Shown in pieces: positions 1 to 7,732 of a stretch of DNA of 64,000 nt (the first letter of the stretch is position 1; every line of letters starts with the position of its first letter). The DNA is from Candidatus Ornithospirochaeta avicola (GTDB taxonomy: Bacteria > Spirochaetota > Spirochaetia > Sphaerochaetales > Sphaerochaetaceae): positions 62,001-126,000 of the forward strand of contig DXHU01000005.1 of assembly GCA_019113245.1 (NCBI GenBank), in the 5' to 3' direction. The notes below the pieces were generated by a model. It did not search any database. It was not told where the DNA came from and saw only the letters and a list, made by a program, of their open reading frames with translations. A program made the translations under genes and the position numbers.

Positions 1-1
1 T

Positions 2-589
2 ACGGACATGACAAACTTTGCAGACAGCCTGAAAGAGCTTGCAATTACTATGGACATGGTACCTTCCAACAGAGGATACCCGGGAGACTTATATTCATCC
101 CTTGCATCAAGGTATGAAAAGGCTGTCGATTTTGAGGGGGCAGGAAGCGTTACAATTCTTGCAGTAACTACAATGCCGGGAGATGATGTCACACATCCTG
201 TTCCGGACAACACCGGATATATCACTGAGGGACAGTACTACCTTAAAAACGGACATATTGAGCCTTTTGGAAGCCTTTCAAGACTCAAGCAGAATGTCAA
301 TAAGGATACCCGGGATGACCACAGAGCCCTCATGGACGGAATGATAAAGCTGTATTCAGCCTATAAGGACAGCCTTGAGAAGAAGAGCATGGGCTTCATG
401 ATGAGCTCATGGGATGAAAAGCTCTTGAAATATGGTGCTCTGTTTGAGCAGAGGATGATGGACCTTTCTGTGAACATCCCGCTTGAGAAGGCTCTTGATG
501 AGGGCTGGAAGATACTTTCAGAGTGCTTTGAGAAGAATGAGACACTTCTTAAAAGCGATCTGATTGAGAAATACTGGCCAGAGGAGTAG
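2..589 (+). CDS. atpB: V-type ATP synthase subunit B, C-terminal part (gene cut by window start)
   Basis: Non-catalytic nucleotide-binding subunit B of the V1 head of a V/A-type ATPase. Only the last ~195 residues are present; the frame is open to the left edge of the window. The run [14 protein letters not shown] near the start and [18 protein letters not shown] just after it are hallmark B-subunit segments, and the helical C-terminal domain ends at YWPEE. The stop is 2 bases before the subunit D start, and a GAGGAG in the last codons serves as its ribosome site. The order B-D-I-K matches the V-ATPase operons of treponemes and borreliae; subunit A is expected just upstream. Identification is firm; the symbol follows V-type naming, not F-type. 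Confidence 0.95.
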   Translation, partial: TDMTNFADSLKELAITMDMVPSNRGYPGDLYSSLASRYEKAVDFEGAGSVTILAVTTMPGDDVTHPVPDNTGYITEGQYYLKNGHIEPFGSLSRLKQNVNKDTRDDHRALMDGMIKLYSAYKDSLEKKSMGFMMSSWDEKLLKYGALFEQRMMDLSVNIPLEKALDEGWKILSECFEKNETLLKSDLIEKYWPEE

Positions 590-591
590 CA

Positions 592-1221
592 ATGCGCATC
601 AAGCTTACAAAGAATGAGCTCAAGAAACAGAAAGACAGCTTGAAGCAGTTTGAGCGATATCTGCCGACCCTTGCTATGAAGAAGCAGCAGCTCCAGATTG
701 TGATCTTTGATGCCTACAAGGAGATTGAGGAGATAAGAAAAGCTCAAAAAAAGGCAAAGGATTCTCTCTCATCTTGGATTGCTGTCTATGCTTCAAACAG
801 GCTTTTGAATGATGATGAATCAATAATCAACCTTGTGAAAATCAAGGAAATAAAGAAAACGCATTCAAATGTTGCAGGAGTAGTTGTTCCAATCTTTTCA
901 TCCCTTGAGTTTGAAAGCTTGCGCTATGACCTGGATATCTATCCTCTATGGGTAGACTCTGCTCTTGAAGCGCTTAAAAACATTGCAAAATATACTGCAA
1001 TGGTTAAGACTCTTGAAGAGGAGATAGCTCTTCTTGAAACAGAGCTCAGGATTACAAGCCAGAGAGTGAATCTTTTTGAGAAAGTGAAGATTCCTGAGGC
1101 TAAGGATAACATAAAGAAAATCAATATATATCTTCAGGACCAGAGCACGCAGGCTGTTGTGCGTGGAAAGATTGCAAAGAAAAAAAAAGGAGGCAAGAGC
1201 TATGATAGCGAAGATGCTTAA
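592..1221 (+). CDS. atpD: V-type ATP synthase subunit D
   Basis: Central rotor stalk subunit of the V1 sector, 209 residues, the usual length. It is predicted to be almost entirely helical: the N-terminal half (MRIKLTKNELKKQKDSLKQF onward) and the C-terminal half (around residues 130-175, rich in Leu/Glu/Lys heptads) would form the long antiparallel coiled coil that turns inside the A3B3 head. Start ATG 592 lies 2 bases after the subunit B stop. The C-terminus is very basic (KIAKKKKGGK). Its last 20 bases overlap the start of the subunit I gene, so translation of the two is probably coupled. Confidence 0.95.
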   Translation: MRIKLTKNELKKQKDSLKQFERYLPTLAMKKQQLQIVIFDAYKEIEEIRKAQKKAKDSLSSWIAVYASNRLLNDDESIINLVKIKEIKKTHSNVAGVVVPIFSSLEFESLRYDLDIYPLWVDSALEALKNIAKYTAMVKTLEEEIALLETELRITSQRVNLFEKVKIPEAKDNIKKINIYLQDQSTQAVVRGKIAKKKKGGKSYDSEDA

Positions 1222-3022
1222 ATGTGTTATTATCACAGATGAAAAGCGAAAAAATGCCTGTATCTCTGACCTCCGCAGTCTCGGTTCTTTGCATATTGAG
1301 AACATCAGGAGAAAAAGCCAGCGCTCTGAAGACATTGAAAAAATAAAGAGCACTTATTCAAATGCCCATAAGGTCTTGCTTGACCTTGGTGTCAAGAAAG
1401 AAGGGAAAGAAGAATATGGGGAAGTTGAAAAAGCTGTTGCGATAATTAATGCTCTTGACAAGGAAAAGAAGGAGATAGCTGAAAAAATCAGGCTTAACAG
1501 CCTTGAAGCTGAGAGAATCAGGGAATATGGCTCATTTGATCCTGAAGATTTTACTCTTCTTGAGAAGAAAGGAGTAAAGATCAGGATATATAAGGCGGGA
1601 AGAAAAGAGACAGAAGAGATAAAGAAAGATGAAAGCTTTTCCTTCATTCTCCTTAAAGAAGGAAAGGTGAATACAATTGCAGCTCTTTCAGATCTTCCAC
1701 AAAAGATTCATCTGAGTGAATTTTCTCTTCCTTCCATTTCCCTTTCTTCTCTTGATGAGGAAATTGAGAGAGACAGAAACAGGATTGCTCTCATAAACGA
1801 GGATATAAAGAAATATCTTCCGCTGAAAAAAGCAATAGAGAGGGAAATAAGAAAGCTTGATGATGAGATAATGTACTCAGACTGTCTTTCTACTCTTAAA
1901 GATGAAGGAGAGATTGCTTATATTTCTGGCTACATTCCTTCAAAGAAAAAGGATGAGTTTGCATCCTTTTTGAAAGAAAGAGGATATGCATATGTAATCA
2001 GGGAAGTTTCCTTAGATGATGATGTTCCAACCCTTGTCGAGTACAACAGGGTCACAAGGATTGTAAAGCCTGTCTTTGACATCCTTGGAACAGTGCCTGG
2101 GTACAGGGAAATGGATATCTCTTCATACTTCCTTGTCTTCTTCTCTCTTTTCTTTGCCATGATTGTAGGCGATGCAGGATACGGACTTGTATTTCTGATT
2201 GCTGCAGTCATAATGAATGCAAAGAGCAGGAAATTAAGTGACATCAACATACTCTTATATGTCCTTTCCATCACGACGATAATATGGGGTGCATTGACAG
2301 GAACGTATTTTGGAAGCGAGAAGATACTCTCTTCATCAGCTTTTCTGCAGGCTCTTGTAATTCCTCAGATCACTAATTTCCCTGAAGTGATGGGCGTTGA
2401 CTCAACATGGGCACAGAACATGGTCATGAAGTTCTGCTTCATCCTCGGCACAATCCAGCTTTCGCTTGCATGCATCATCAATGTTGTAAGAAAGATAAAA
2501 GCAAAGGATTTATCTTTTGTTGCAGACCTCGGATGGCTTTTGGACATACTGGTTCTATATGGTCTTGTTCTTTATCTTGTAATTGGTGCTGAGTGCAATT
2601 TCAAAGCTGTCGCGATTTCTGTAGCAATAGGATATATTCTTGTGCTTGTCTTTGGATCTCAGGCACCAGGAGTTCCTTTTGTCAAGGGAATGCTTTCAGG
2701 CCTTGCAGGGTTTTTCACAACATTCCTTAATACGGTCTCTGCCTTTTCTAACATAATGAGCTATATCCGTCTTTTTGCTGTTGGCATGGCAAGCCTTGCA
2801 ATTGCAGAGAGCTTTAACAACATGGCAGGCGGAATGATGAGCGGTGCAGGTATTCCTCTTGCACTAATTGTCATTCTCCTCGGACATGTTCTGAATCTAG
2901 TAATGGGAGTGCTTTCCGTGATTGTTCACGGAGTTAGACTCAATCTTTTGGAATTCTCCGGACAGCTTGGAATGGAGTGGTCCGGTCATCAATATGAGCC
3001 TTTTACAAAGAAGGCTGAGTAA
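1202..3022 (+). CDS. atpI: V-type ATP synthase subunit I (a-type stator and ion half-channel)
   Basis: Membrane stator subunit that holds the ion half-channels of the V0 sector, 606 residues. The N-terminal ~300 residues are charged and helical (peripheral stalk contact). The C-terminal half has about seven to eight hydrophobic segments, beginning around SSYFLVFFSLFFAMIVGDAGYG. The segment NIMSYIRLFAVGMASLAIAE carries the conserved channel Arg, and VHGVRLNLLEF is the usual C-terminal motif. The frame is open further upstream to 1157, but ATG 1202 is preferred because an AAGGAGG lies about 7 bases before it and the protein then begins MIAKMLKCVIITDEKRK. Overlaps subunit D by 20 bases. Confidence 0.94.
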   Translation: MIAKMLKCVIITDEKRKNACISDLRSLGSLHIENIRRKSQRSEDIEKIKSTYSNAHKVLLDLGVKKEGKEEYGEVEKAVAIINALDKEKKEIAEKIRLNSLEAERIREYGSFDPEDFTLLEKKGVKIRIYKAGRKETEEIKKDESFSFILLKEGKVNTIAALSDLPQKIHLSEFSLPSISLSSLDEEIERDRNRIALINEDIKKYLPLKKAIEREIRKLDDEIMYSDCLSTLKDEGEIAYISGYIPSKKKDEFASFLKERGYAYVIREVSLDDDVPTLVEYNRVTRIVKPVFDILGTVPGYREMDISSYFLVFFSLFFAMIVGDAGYGLVFLIAAVIMNAKSRKLSDINILLYVLSITTIIWGALTGTYFGSEKILSSSAFLQALVIPQITNFPEVMGVDSTWAQNMVMKFCFILGTIQLSLACIINVVRKIKAKDLSFVADLGWLLDILVLYGLVLYLVIGAECNFKAVAISVAIGYILVLVFGSQAPGVPFVKGMLSGLAGFFTTFLNTVSAFSNIMSYIRLFAVGMASLAIAESFNNMAGGMMSGAGIPLALIVILLGHVLNLVMGVLSVIVHGVRLNLLEFSGQLGMEWSGHQYEPFTKKAE

Positions 3023-3042
3023 AAGGAGAAAGGAGTTTTGTT

Positions 3043-3477
3043 ATGAGTAACATAGCTTATATCGGTATGGCATGTGCACTTGCAATTTCTGCAATGGGCT
3101 CAGGTATGGGAGCTCTGGTTGCCTCTCAGGCTGCAATCGGAGCATGGAAGAAGTGTTTTTCACAGGGCAAGCCCGCACCGTTTATTATGGTTGCGTTTGC
3201 AGGTGCTCCTCTGACGCAGACAATTTACGGCTTTTTGCTTATGACTTTCATTGAGAGTGCGATTGAAAGCGGAACCAATGCTCTGCTTTGCTTCGGAATC
3301 GGAGTCTTTGGGGGAATTGCAATAGGACTTTCTGCATTCTTCCAGGGTAAGGTTTCAGCCTGTGCCTGTGACAGCCTTGGCGAGACAGGAAAGGGAACAG
3401 CCAACTACTTCATCGTAATCGGTATTGTTGAGACAGTAGCGCTTTTCACTCTCGTTCTCTCACTTCTTGTTCTTTAA
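3043..3477 (+). CDS. atpK: V-type ATP synthase subunit K (proteolipid c-ring)
   Basis: Rotor-ring proteolipid of 144 residues with four transmembrane helices, that is two fused c-type hairpins. The first hairpin ends in APLTQTIYGFL and the second contains FFQGKVSA and the ion-binding glutamate in GIVETVALF. By recalled alignment to Enterococcus hirae NtpK, the Thr-Gln of the first motif, the Gln of the second and the Glu correspond to the Na+ ligands T64, Q65, Q110 and E139, so Na+ coupling is likely. Only the second hairpin has the carboxylate. A strong AAGGAG precedes the start, and a hairpin terminator follows the stop, closing the ATPase operon. Confidence 0.94.
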   Translation: MSNIAYIGMACALAISAMGSGMGALVASQAAIGAWKKCFSQGKPAPFIMVAFAGAPLTQTIYGFLLMTFIESAIESGTNALLCFGIGVFGGIAIGLSAFFQGKVSACACDSLGETGKGTANYFIVIGIVETVALFTLVLSLLVL

Positions 3478-3505
3478 AAGAAAAAAGAAAAACACTGTTT
3501 GAAAT

Positions 3506-3542
3506 AACTGGCTGAATCTTTTTCAGTCAGTTTTTTCTTTTT
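3506..3542 (+). terminator. Rho-independent terminator after the V-ATPase operon
   Basis: An 11-bp stem, AACTGGCTGAA paired with TTCAGTCAGTT (one G-T wobble), with a 5-base loop and followed by a run of Ts interrupted by one C. It lies 29 bases after the subunit K stop and separates the ATPase operon from the ispG cluster. Confidence 0.88.
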
Positions 3543-3550
3543 CGCTCATT

Positions 3551-3559
3551 TGATATAAT
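3551..3559 (+). promoter_or_regulatory. Extended -10 promoter for a probable leaderless transcript
   Basis: TGATATAAT is a perfect TGnTATAAT extended -10 box. Exactly seven bases separate it from ATG 3567, so the expected start of transcription is the A of the start codon. No Shine-Dalgarno is visible and no good -35 box is seen. The same geometry occurs before rpe at 62267-62285. Confidence 0.7.
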
Positions 3560-3566
3560 CATTTTC

Positions 3567-3899
3567 ATGGTCACAGCAAGCGCAAAAGAGATTTTAAAAT
3601 ATACATCAATTGAAGAGGAACTGAAGAACATCAAGAAGTATGAAAGTTCTGATTTCCCTTTCTCTTCTTTTTTTGTCGACAGATCGTTTTCTCATCTTTT
3701 CATGGTGCTTTCAGGCTCTCTTATGCTTTATACAAGCTACAGGGAAAACAGCGAGAGCTCTGAGGTGCTTTCTGTGACAAAACTTGAAAAGGGAAAGTGT
3801 GCCCTTCTTCTTCCAGGAGAGAAATTCATGATAAGGGAAGAAGGGGAATCAAGCATCTCTCACTTTGTCTTGAATGGAGAATACGATGTTCAGCACTAA
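3567..3899 (+). CDS. Small protein of unknown function upstream of ispG, possibly cupin-like
   Basis: 110 residues, not recognised. No signal peptide or membrane segment is seen. Residues ~45-105 alternate short hydrophobic strands with turns (FMVLSGSLMLYTS, then LEKGKCALLLPGEKFMI, then SISHFVLNGEY), which resembles the strand-turn pattern and central PGE/PGD motif of a small cupin or AraC-type sensor barrel; this is a resemblance only. It is the first gene of the ispG-uvrA-lptD cluster, is preceded directly by a TATAAT box with no ribosome site, and its end overlaps the ispG start by 14 bases, which favours it being real and co-expressed with ispG. Confidence 0.6.
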   Translation: MVTASAKEILKYTSIEEELKNIKKYESSDFPFSSFFVDRSFSHLFMVLSGSLMLYTSYRENSESSEVLSVTKLEKGKCALLLPGEKFMIREEGESSISHFVLNGEYDVQH

Positions 3900-4923
3900 G
3901 GTTGCAAAAGTAAGGAATCTTTATATCGGAGGATCCTTTCCTGTAAGGGTTCAGACAATGTACAACTCAGCTTTAAAATCTGATGAGACAGATTCAGTTG
4001 TAAAGCTAATTGGAAAGCTTGCTCAGATGGGCTGCGATCTCATAAGGTTCAGCTATACCTCTAAAGAGGACGGCTCTGCGTTCAAAGAAATTGCCTCGCG
4101 CTCTGTGATTCCTGTTGTAGCAGACATACATTTTGACTATCTTCTTGCCATCGATGCGATAAAGAACAAGGCTGACAAGATCAGGATAAACCCAGGAAAC
4201 ATCGGAGCAAAGTGGAAAAGGGATGAAGTTGTGCGCGCCGCCCTCGATAACGGCGTTGCTATAAGAATCGGACTAAACAGCGGATCTCTTCCTCTTAATG
4301 ACAAAGGACTTAAAAAAACTGATCTGATGGTTGAGACAGCACTCAGCTACATCAATGACTTTGAAGCTCTTGGATTTACCAACACAGTCGTATCTTTAAA
4401 GTCAAGCAGCACGGATGAAACACTTGAGGCAAACAGGAAGCTCAAGGCTTTATGTGACTATCCGATACATCTTGGAGTCACGGAAGCAGGAAGCTCAGTA
4501 ATATCATCTGTGAGGTCCACATGGGCTCTTGGAAACCTTCTTAACGAGAAAATCGGAGATACTATCAGGGTTTCCATTACAGGAAGTGTTTCTGATGAGG
4601 TGATTTCAGCCTGTGAGATTCTGCGCACGCTGGGCCTTAAGAAGACTGGAGTGCGCCTTATTTCCTGCCCGCGCTGCGGAAGACATACATTTGATACAGA
4701 GCGCATGGTGAAAAGCCTTGAGGAAAAGCTTCTGATGCTTGATAAAGATATTACTGTTGCCATTATGGGATGTCAGGTCAATGGCCCAGGAGAGGCCAAG
4801 GAAGCTGATTTTGCGCTTACCGGGATAGGAAGAAAAGCATTTCTTTATAAAAAGGGTGAGCTTTATAAAGAGGTTGATTATTCAAATGCTGAAAAGGAGC
4901 TTCTAGATGCAATCCAAGAGTGA
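3886..4923 (+). CDS. ispG: 4-hydroxy-3-methylbut-2-enyl diphosphate synthase (IspG/GcpE)
   Basis: Iron-sulfur enzyme of the methylerythritol phosphate pathway of isoprenoid synthesis; it converts methylerythritol cyclodiphosphate to HMBDP. About 345 residues, the short bacterial form without an inserted domain. The N-terminal TIM barrel includes PVRVQTMYNS, VVADIHFDY and KIRINPGNIG. The C-terminal domain has the cluster ligands: Cys pair in CPRCGR (~261, 264), Cys in GCQVNGPGEA (~296) and the Glu of the same motif. The frame is open from 3874, but ATG 3886 is preferred because a GGAG lies 5 bases upstream of it. Overlaps the small gene before it by 14 bases and uvrA after it by 17. Confidence 0.94.
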   Translation: MFSTKVAKVRNLYIGGSFPVRVQTMYNSALKSDETDSVVKLIGKLAQMGCDLIRFSYTSKEDGSAFKEIASRSVIPVVADIHFDYLLAIDAIKNKADKIRINPGNIGAKWKRDEVVRAALDNGVAIRIGLNSGSLPLNDKGLKKTDLMVETALSYINDFEALGFTNTVVSLKSSSTDETLEANRKLKALCDYPIHLGVTEAGSSVISSVRSTWALGNLLNEKIGDTIRVSITGSVSDEVISACEILRTLGLKKTGVRLISCPRCGRHTFDTERMVKSLEEKLLMLDKDITVAIMGCQVNGPGEAKEADFALTGIGRKAFLYKKGELYKEVDYSNAEKELLDAIQE

Positions 4924-7732
4924 TTATCTGATAATCAAAGGAGCCCGTGAGCATAATCTGAAGAACATAAATCTCACTCTTCCCAAAAATTCCCTGATTG
5001 TTCTTTCAGGGCTTTCAGGAAGCGGAAAGAGCTCTCTTGCTTTTGATACAATCTTTGCAGAAGGGCAGAGAAGATACATGGAGAGCCTTTCAAGCTATGC
5101 CCGTCAGTTTTTAGGGAGAATGGAAAAGCCCGATGTCGATTTCATTGAAGGACTTTCTCCTGCAATCTCTATTGAGCAGAAGAGCACTAACAGAAACCCG
5201 CGCTCTACAGTGGGCACAGTGACAGAGATTTATGATTACTACCGTCTTTTATGGGCTAGAATCGGGCATAAGTTCTGCCCGAAGTGCGGAAAAGAGATTT
5301 CTGAAATGTCGATTGACCAGATTATCGACATAATATTCTCGCATCCTGAGGGCGGAAAGCTCATGATTGCATCCCCTGTTGCAAGAGGAAAGAAAGGGGA
5401 GTTTAAAAAAACACTTGAGGATGCAGTGAAGCTTGGTTATACAAGAGCTCTCATAGACTCTCATGTCTTCAACATAGATGAGCAGATTCCATCTCTTGAG
5501 AAGAATGTAAAGCACAATATTTCCATTCTTGTTGACAGGATAAAGAACTCAAGTGAGCACAGGATGAGACTGTCAGATGCAATTGAAAAAGCAACTGAGA
5601 TGTCGCGAGGGCTTGTTGAGGTCGTATATGTCGATGAAGACAAAAGCGAGATATACTCTGAGCGCAACAGCTGTCCTGACTGCGGAATAACGCTTGCGGA
5701 GGTTGAGCCAAGGCTTTTCAGCTTCAACAACCCTTTCGGGGCATGCCCCGACTGCAATGGGCTTGGTGCGAACAAGGTCTTTGACATAAACAAGATTATC
5801 CCTGATAAAAGCCTTTCATATAACCAGAGAGCAATAAGGACAGCAAGCCAGAATGGAAATTATGACAAAGCACGCTTTGAAGCATTTTTCCGCTACTATG
5901 GCTACAATCTAGATACTCCTATTGAGCTTCTTTCCCCCCTTGTCTTTGACAAGCTCTGCTACGGCACTACGGACAAGATTCCATACCGTTATAACCACAG
6001 CTCGAAAAGCGGGCATGTCGACTATGAAGAGACTTTCCCAGGAATAATTCCAGATTTAGAGAGAAGACTGAAAGAGACATACAGCCTCAATATAAGGATA
6101 TGGCTTGAGTCTTTCATGAGCTTCTCAACATGTCCAACCTGCAAAGGTCTTCGTCTCCGCCCTGATGCGCTTTCAGTGAAGGTGGGTGGATATAATATAA
6201 TGGAGGCAACGAAGCTGAGCGTTTCAAAGAGCCTGGATTTCTTTTCTTCCTTGACTCTTTCAAAGACAGAGGAGGAAATTGCACGCCAGATTTTAAAAGA
6301 GATATCTAGCCGTCTGAATTTTTTAAAGAATGTAGGACTCGGATATCTCACGCTTGACCGTGCGGCTGCAACGCTCTCAGGAGGGGAAGCGCAGAGGATA
6401 AGGCTTGCTACCCAGATAGGATCTGCCCTTACCGGTGTCATGTATGTCCTTGATGAGCCGTCAATAGGTCTTCACCAGAGAGACAATGAAAAGCTAATAA
6501 AGACGCTTGAGAATCTCCGCGATATCGGAAACACAGTCATTGTAGTTGAGCATGATGAGGATACGCTTCGCGCCGCTGATTACCTTGTAGATATAGGACC
6601 CGGGGCAGGAGAGCTGGGTGGAGAAGTTGTCGCTGAGGGGTCTCCTGAAGATGTTGCCAGATGCGAAAAATCTGTTACAGGCCTCTTTCTTTCAGGAAAG
6701 CTTACTATCCCTGTTCCTTTAATTAGAAGGAATGGAAACGGAAAGCTGCTTACAATTAAAGGCTGCAGAAAGAACAACCTTAAAGGAATCGATGTTTCAA
6801 TTCCTCTTGGAACAATGAGCGTGATTACTGGAGTCTCAGGCAGTGGAAAGAGTACCCTTTTAAATGAGGTTCTTCTTCCAGCAATCCAGGATTATCTTGC
6901 AAAGAAGAAGGAGCGCTTTGACGGCTATGAAAGCTTAGAAGGGCTTGAGAATATAGATAAAGTAATCAACATAGACCAGAGCCCGATAGGGCGCACTCCC
7001 AGAAGCAATCCTGCAACATATGTTGATGTGTTTACGGCAATAAGAAATCTCTTTGCATCCCTTCCTGAGAGCAAGGCCCGCGGTTTTACTGCATCACGCT
7101 ACTCATTCAATGTCGAGGGAGGCCGATGCGAGAACTGCCATGGAGATGGGCAGCTGAAGATCGAGATGCATTTTCTTCCAGATGTCTTTGTTCGATGTGA
7201 TGTCTGTGACGGCAAGCGATACAACAAGGAAACGCTGACTGTCCAGTACAAAGGAAAGAACATTTCAGATGTGCTTGAAATGACTGTAAGGGAAGCTTAT
7301 GAGCTGTTTAATGCAATTCCATCAATCAGGAGAAAGCTGGAGACTCTGATGGATGTTGGCCTTGATTATATAAGGCTCGGCCAGAGTGCGCTCACTCTTT
7401 CAGGGGGCGAAGCACAGAGGGTGAAGCTTGCACTAGAGCTTTCAAAAATTGGAACCGGAAAGACGCTCTATATTCTCGATGAGCCCACGACAGGACTTCA
7501 TTTTGCAGATGTCAAGAAGCTTCTTGAGACACTTGAGCGCCTGGTTGATCAGGGAAACACAGTCATCCTGATTGAACATAATCTTGATGTGATAAAAAGC
7601 TGCGACTATGTCATTGATCTAGGCCCCGAGGGGGGAGACGATGGGGGAAGAGTGGTCGCATCCGGCACTCCTGAAGAGATTGCACAGTGCGAAGAAAGTT
7701 ATACAGGTCAGTTTTTAAAGAGGTTGCTTTGA
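4907..7732 (+). CDS. uvrA: Excinuclease ABC subunit A
   Basis: DNA-damage recognition ATPase of nucleotide excision repair, acting with UvrB and UvrC. 941 residues, full length. Two ABC modules are visible: Walker A GLSGSGKS (residues 35-42) and GVSGSGKST (~642-650), with LSGGEAQR signatures near 486 and 828. Zinc Cys pairs occur at CPKCGK and CPDCG in the first half and at CENC and CDVC in the second. Start ATG 4907 has AAGGAG 7 bases upstream inside ispG. The stop shares bases with the TTG start of lptD. I recall the same uvrA-lptD neighbour pair in Treponema pallidum. Confidence 0.97.
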   Translation: MQSKSDYLIIKGAREHNLKNINLTLPKNSLIVLSGLSGSGKSSLAFDTIFAEGQRRYMESLSSYARQFLGRMEKPDVDFIEGLSPAISIEQKSTNRNPRSTVGTVTEIYDYYRLLWARIGHKFCPKCGKEISEMSIDQIIDIIFSHPEGGKLMIASPVARGKKGEFKKTLEDAVKLGYTRALIDSHVFNIDEQIPSLEKNVKHNISILVDRIKNSSEHRMRLSDAIEKATEMSRGLVEVVYVDEDKSEIYSERNSCPDCGITLAEVEPRLFSFNNPFGACPDCNGLGANKVFDINKIIPDKSLSYNQRAIRTASQNGNYDKARFEAFFRYYGYNLDTPIELLSPLVFDKLCYGTTDKIPYRYNHSSKSGHVDYEETFPGIIPDLERRLKETYSLNIRIWLESFMSFSTCPTCKGLRLRPDALSVKVGGYNIMEATKLSVSKSLDFFSSLTLSKTEEEIARQILKEISSRLNFLKNVGLGYLTLDRAAATLSGGEAQRIRLATQIGSALTGVMYVLDEPSIGLHQRDNEKLIKTLENLRDIGNTVIVVEHDEDTLRAADYLVDIGPGAGELGGEVVAEGSPEDVARCEKSVTGLFLSGKLTIPVPLIRRNGNGKLLTIKGCRKNNLKGIDVSIPLGTMSVITGVSGSGKSTLLNEVLLPAIQDYLAKKKERFDGYESLEGLENIDKVINIDQSPIGRTPRSNPATYVDVFTAIRNLFASLPESKARGFTASRYSFNVEGGRCENCHGDGQLKIEMHFLPDVFVRCDVCDGKRYNKETLTVQYKGKNISDVLEMTVREAYELFNAIPSIRRKLETLMDVGLDYIRLGQSALTLSGGEAQRVKLALELSKIGTGKTLYILDEPTTGLHFADVKKLLETLERLVDQGNTVILIEHNLDVIKSCDYVIDLGPEGGDDGGRVVASGTPEEIAQCEESYTGQFLKRLL

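Noticed and set aside
1157-1201. Upstream start for V-ATPase subunit I
   Set aside because: It sits deep inside subunit D without a ribosome site; ATG 1202 has an excellent AAGGAGG.
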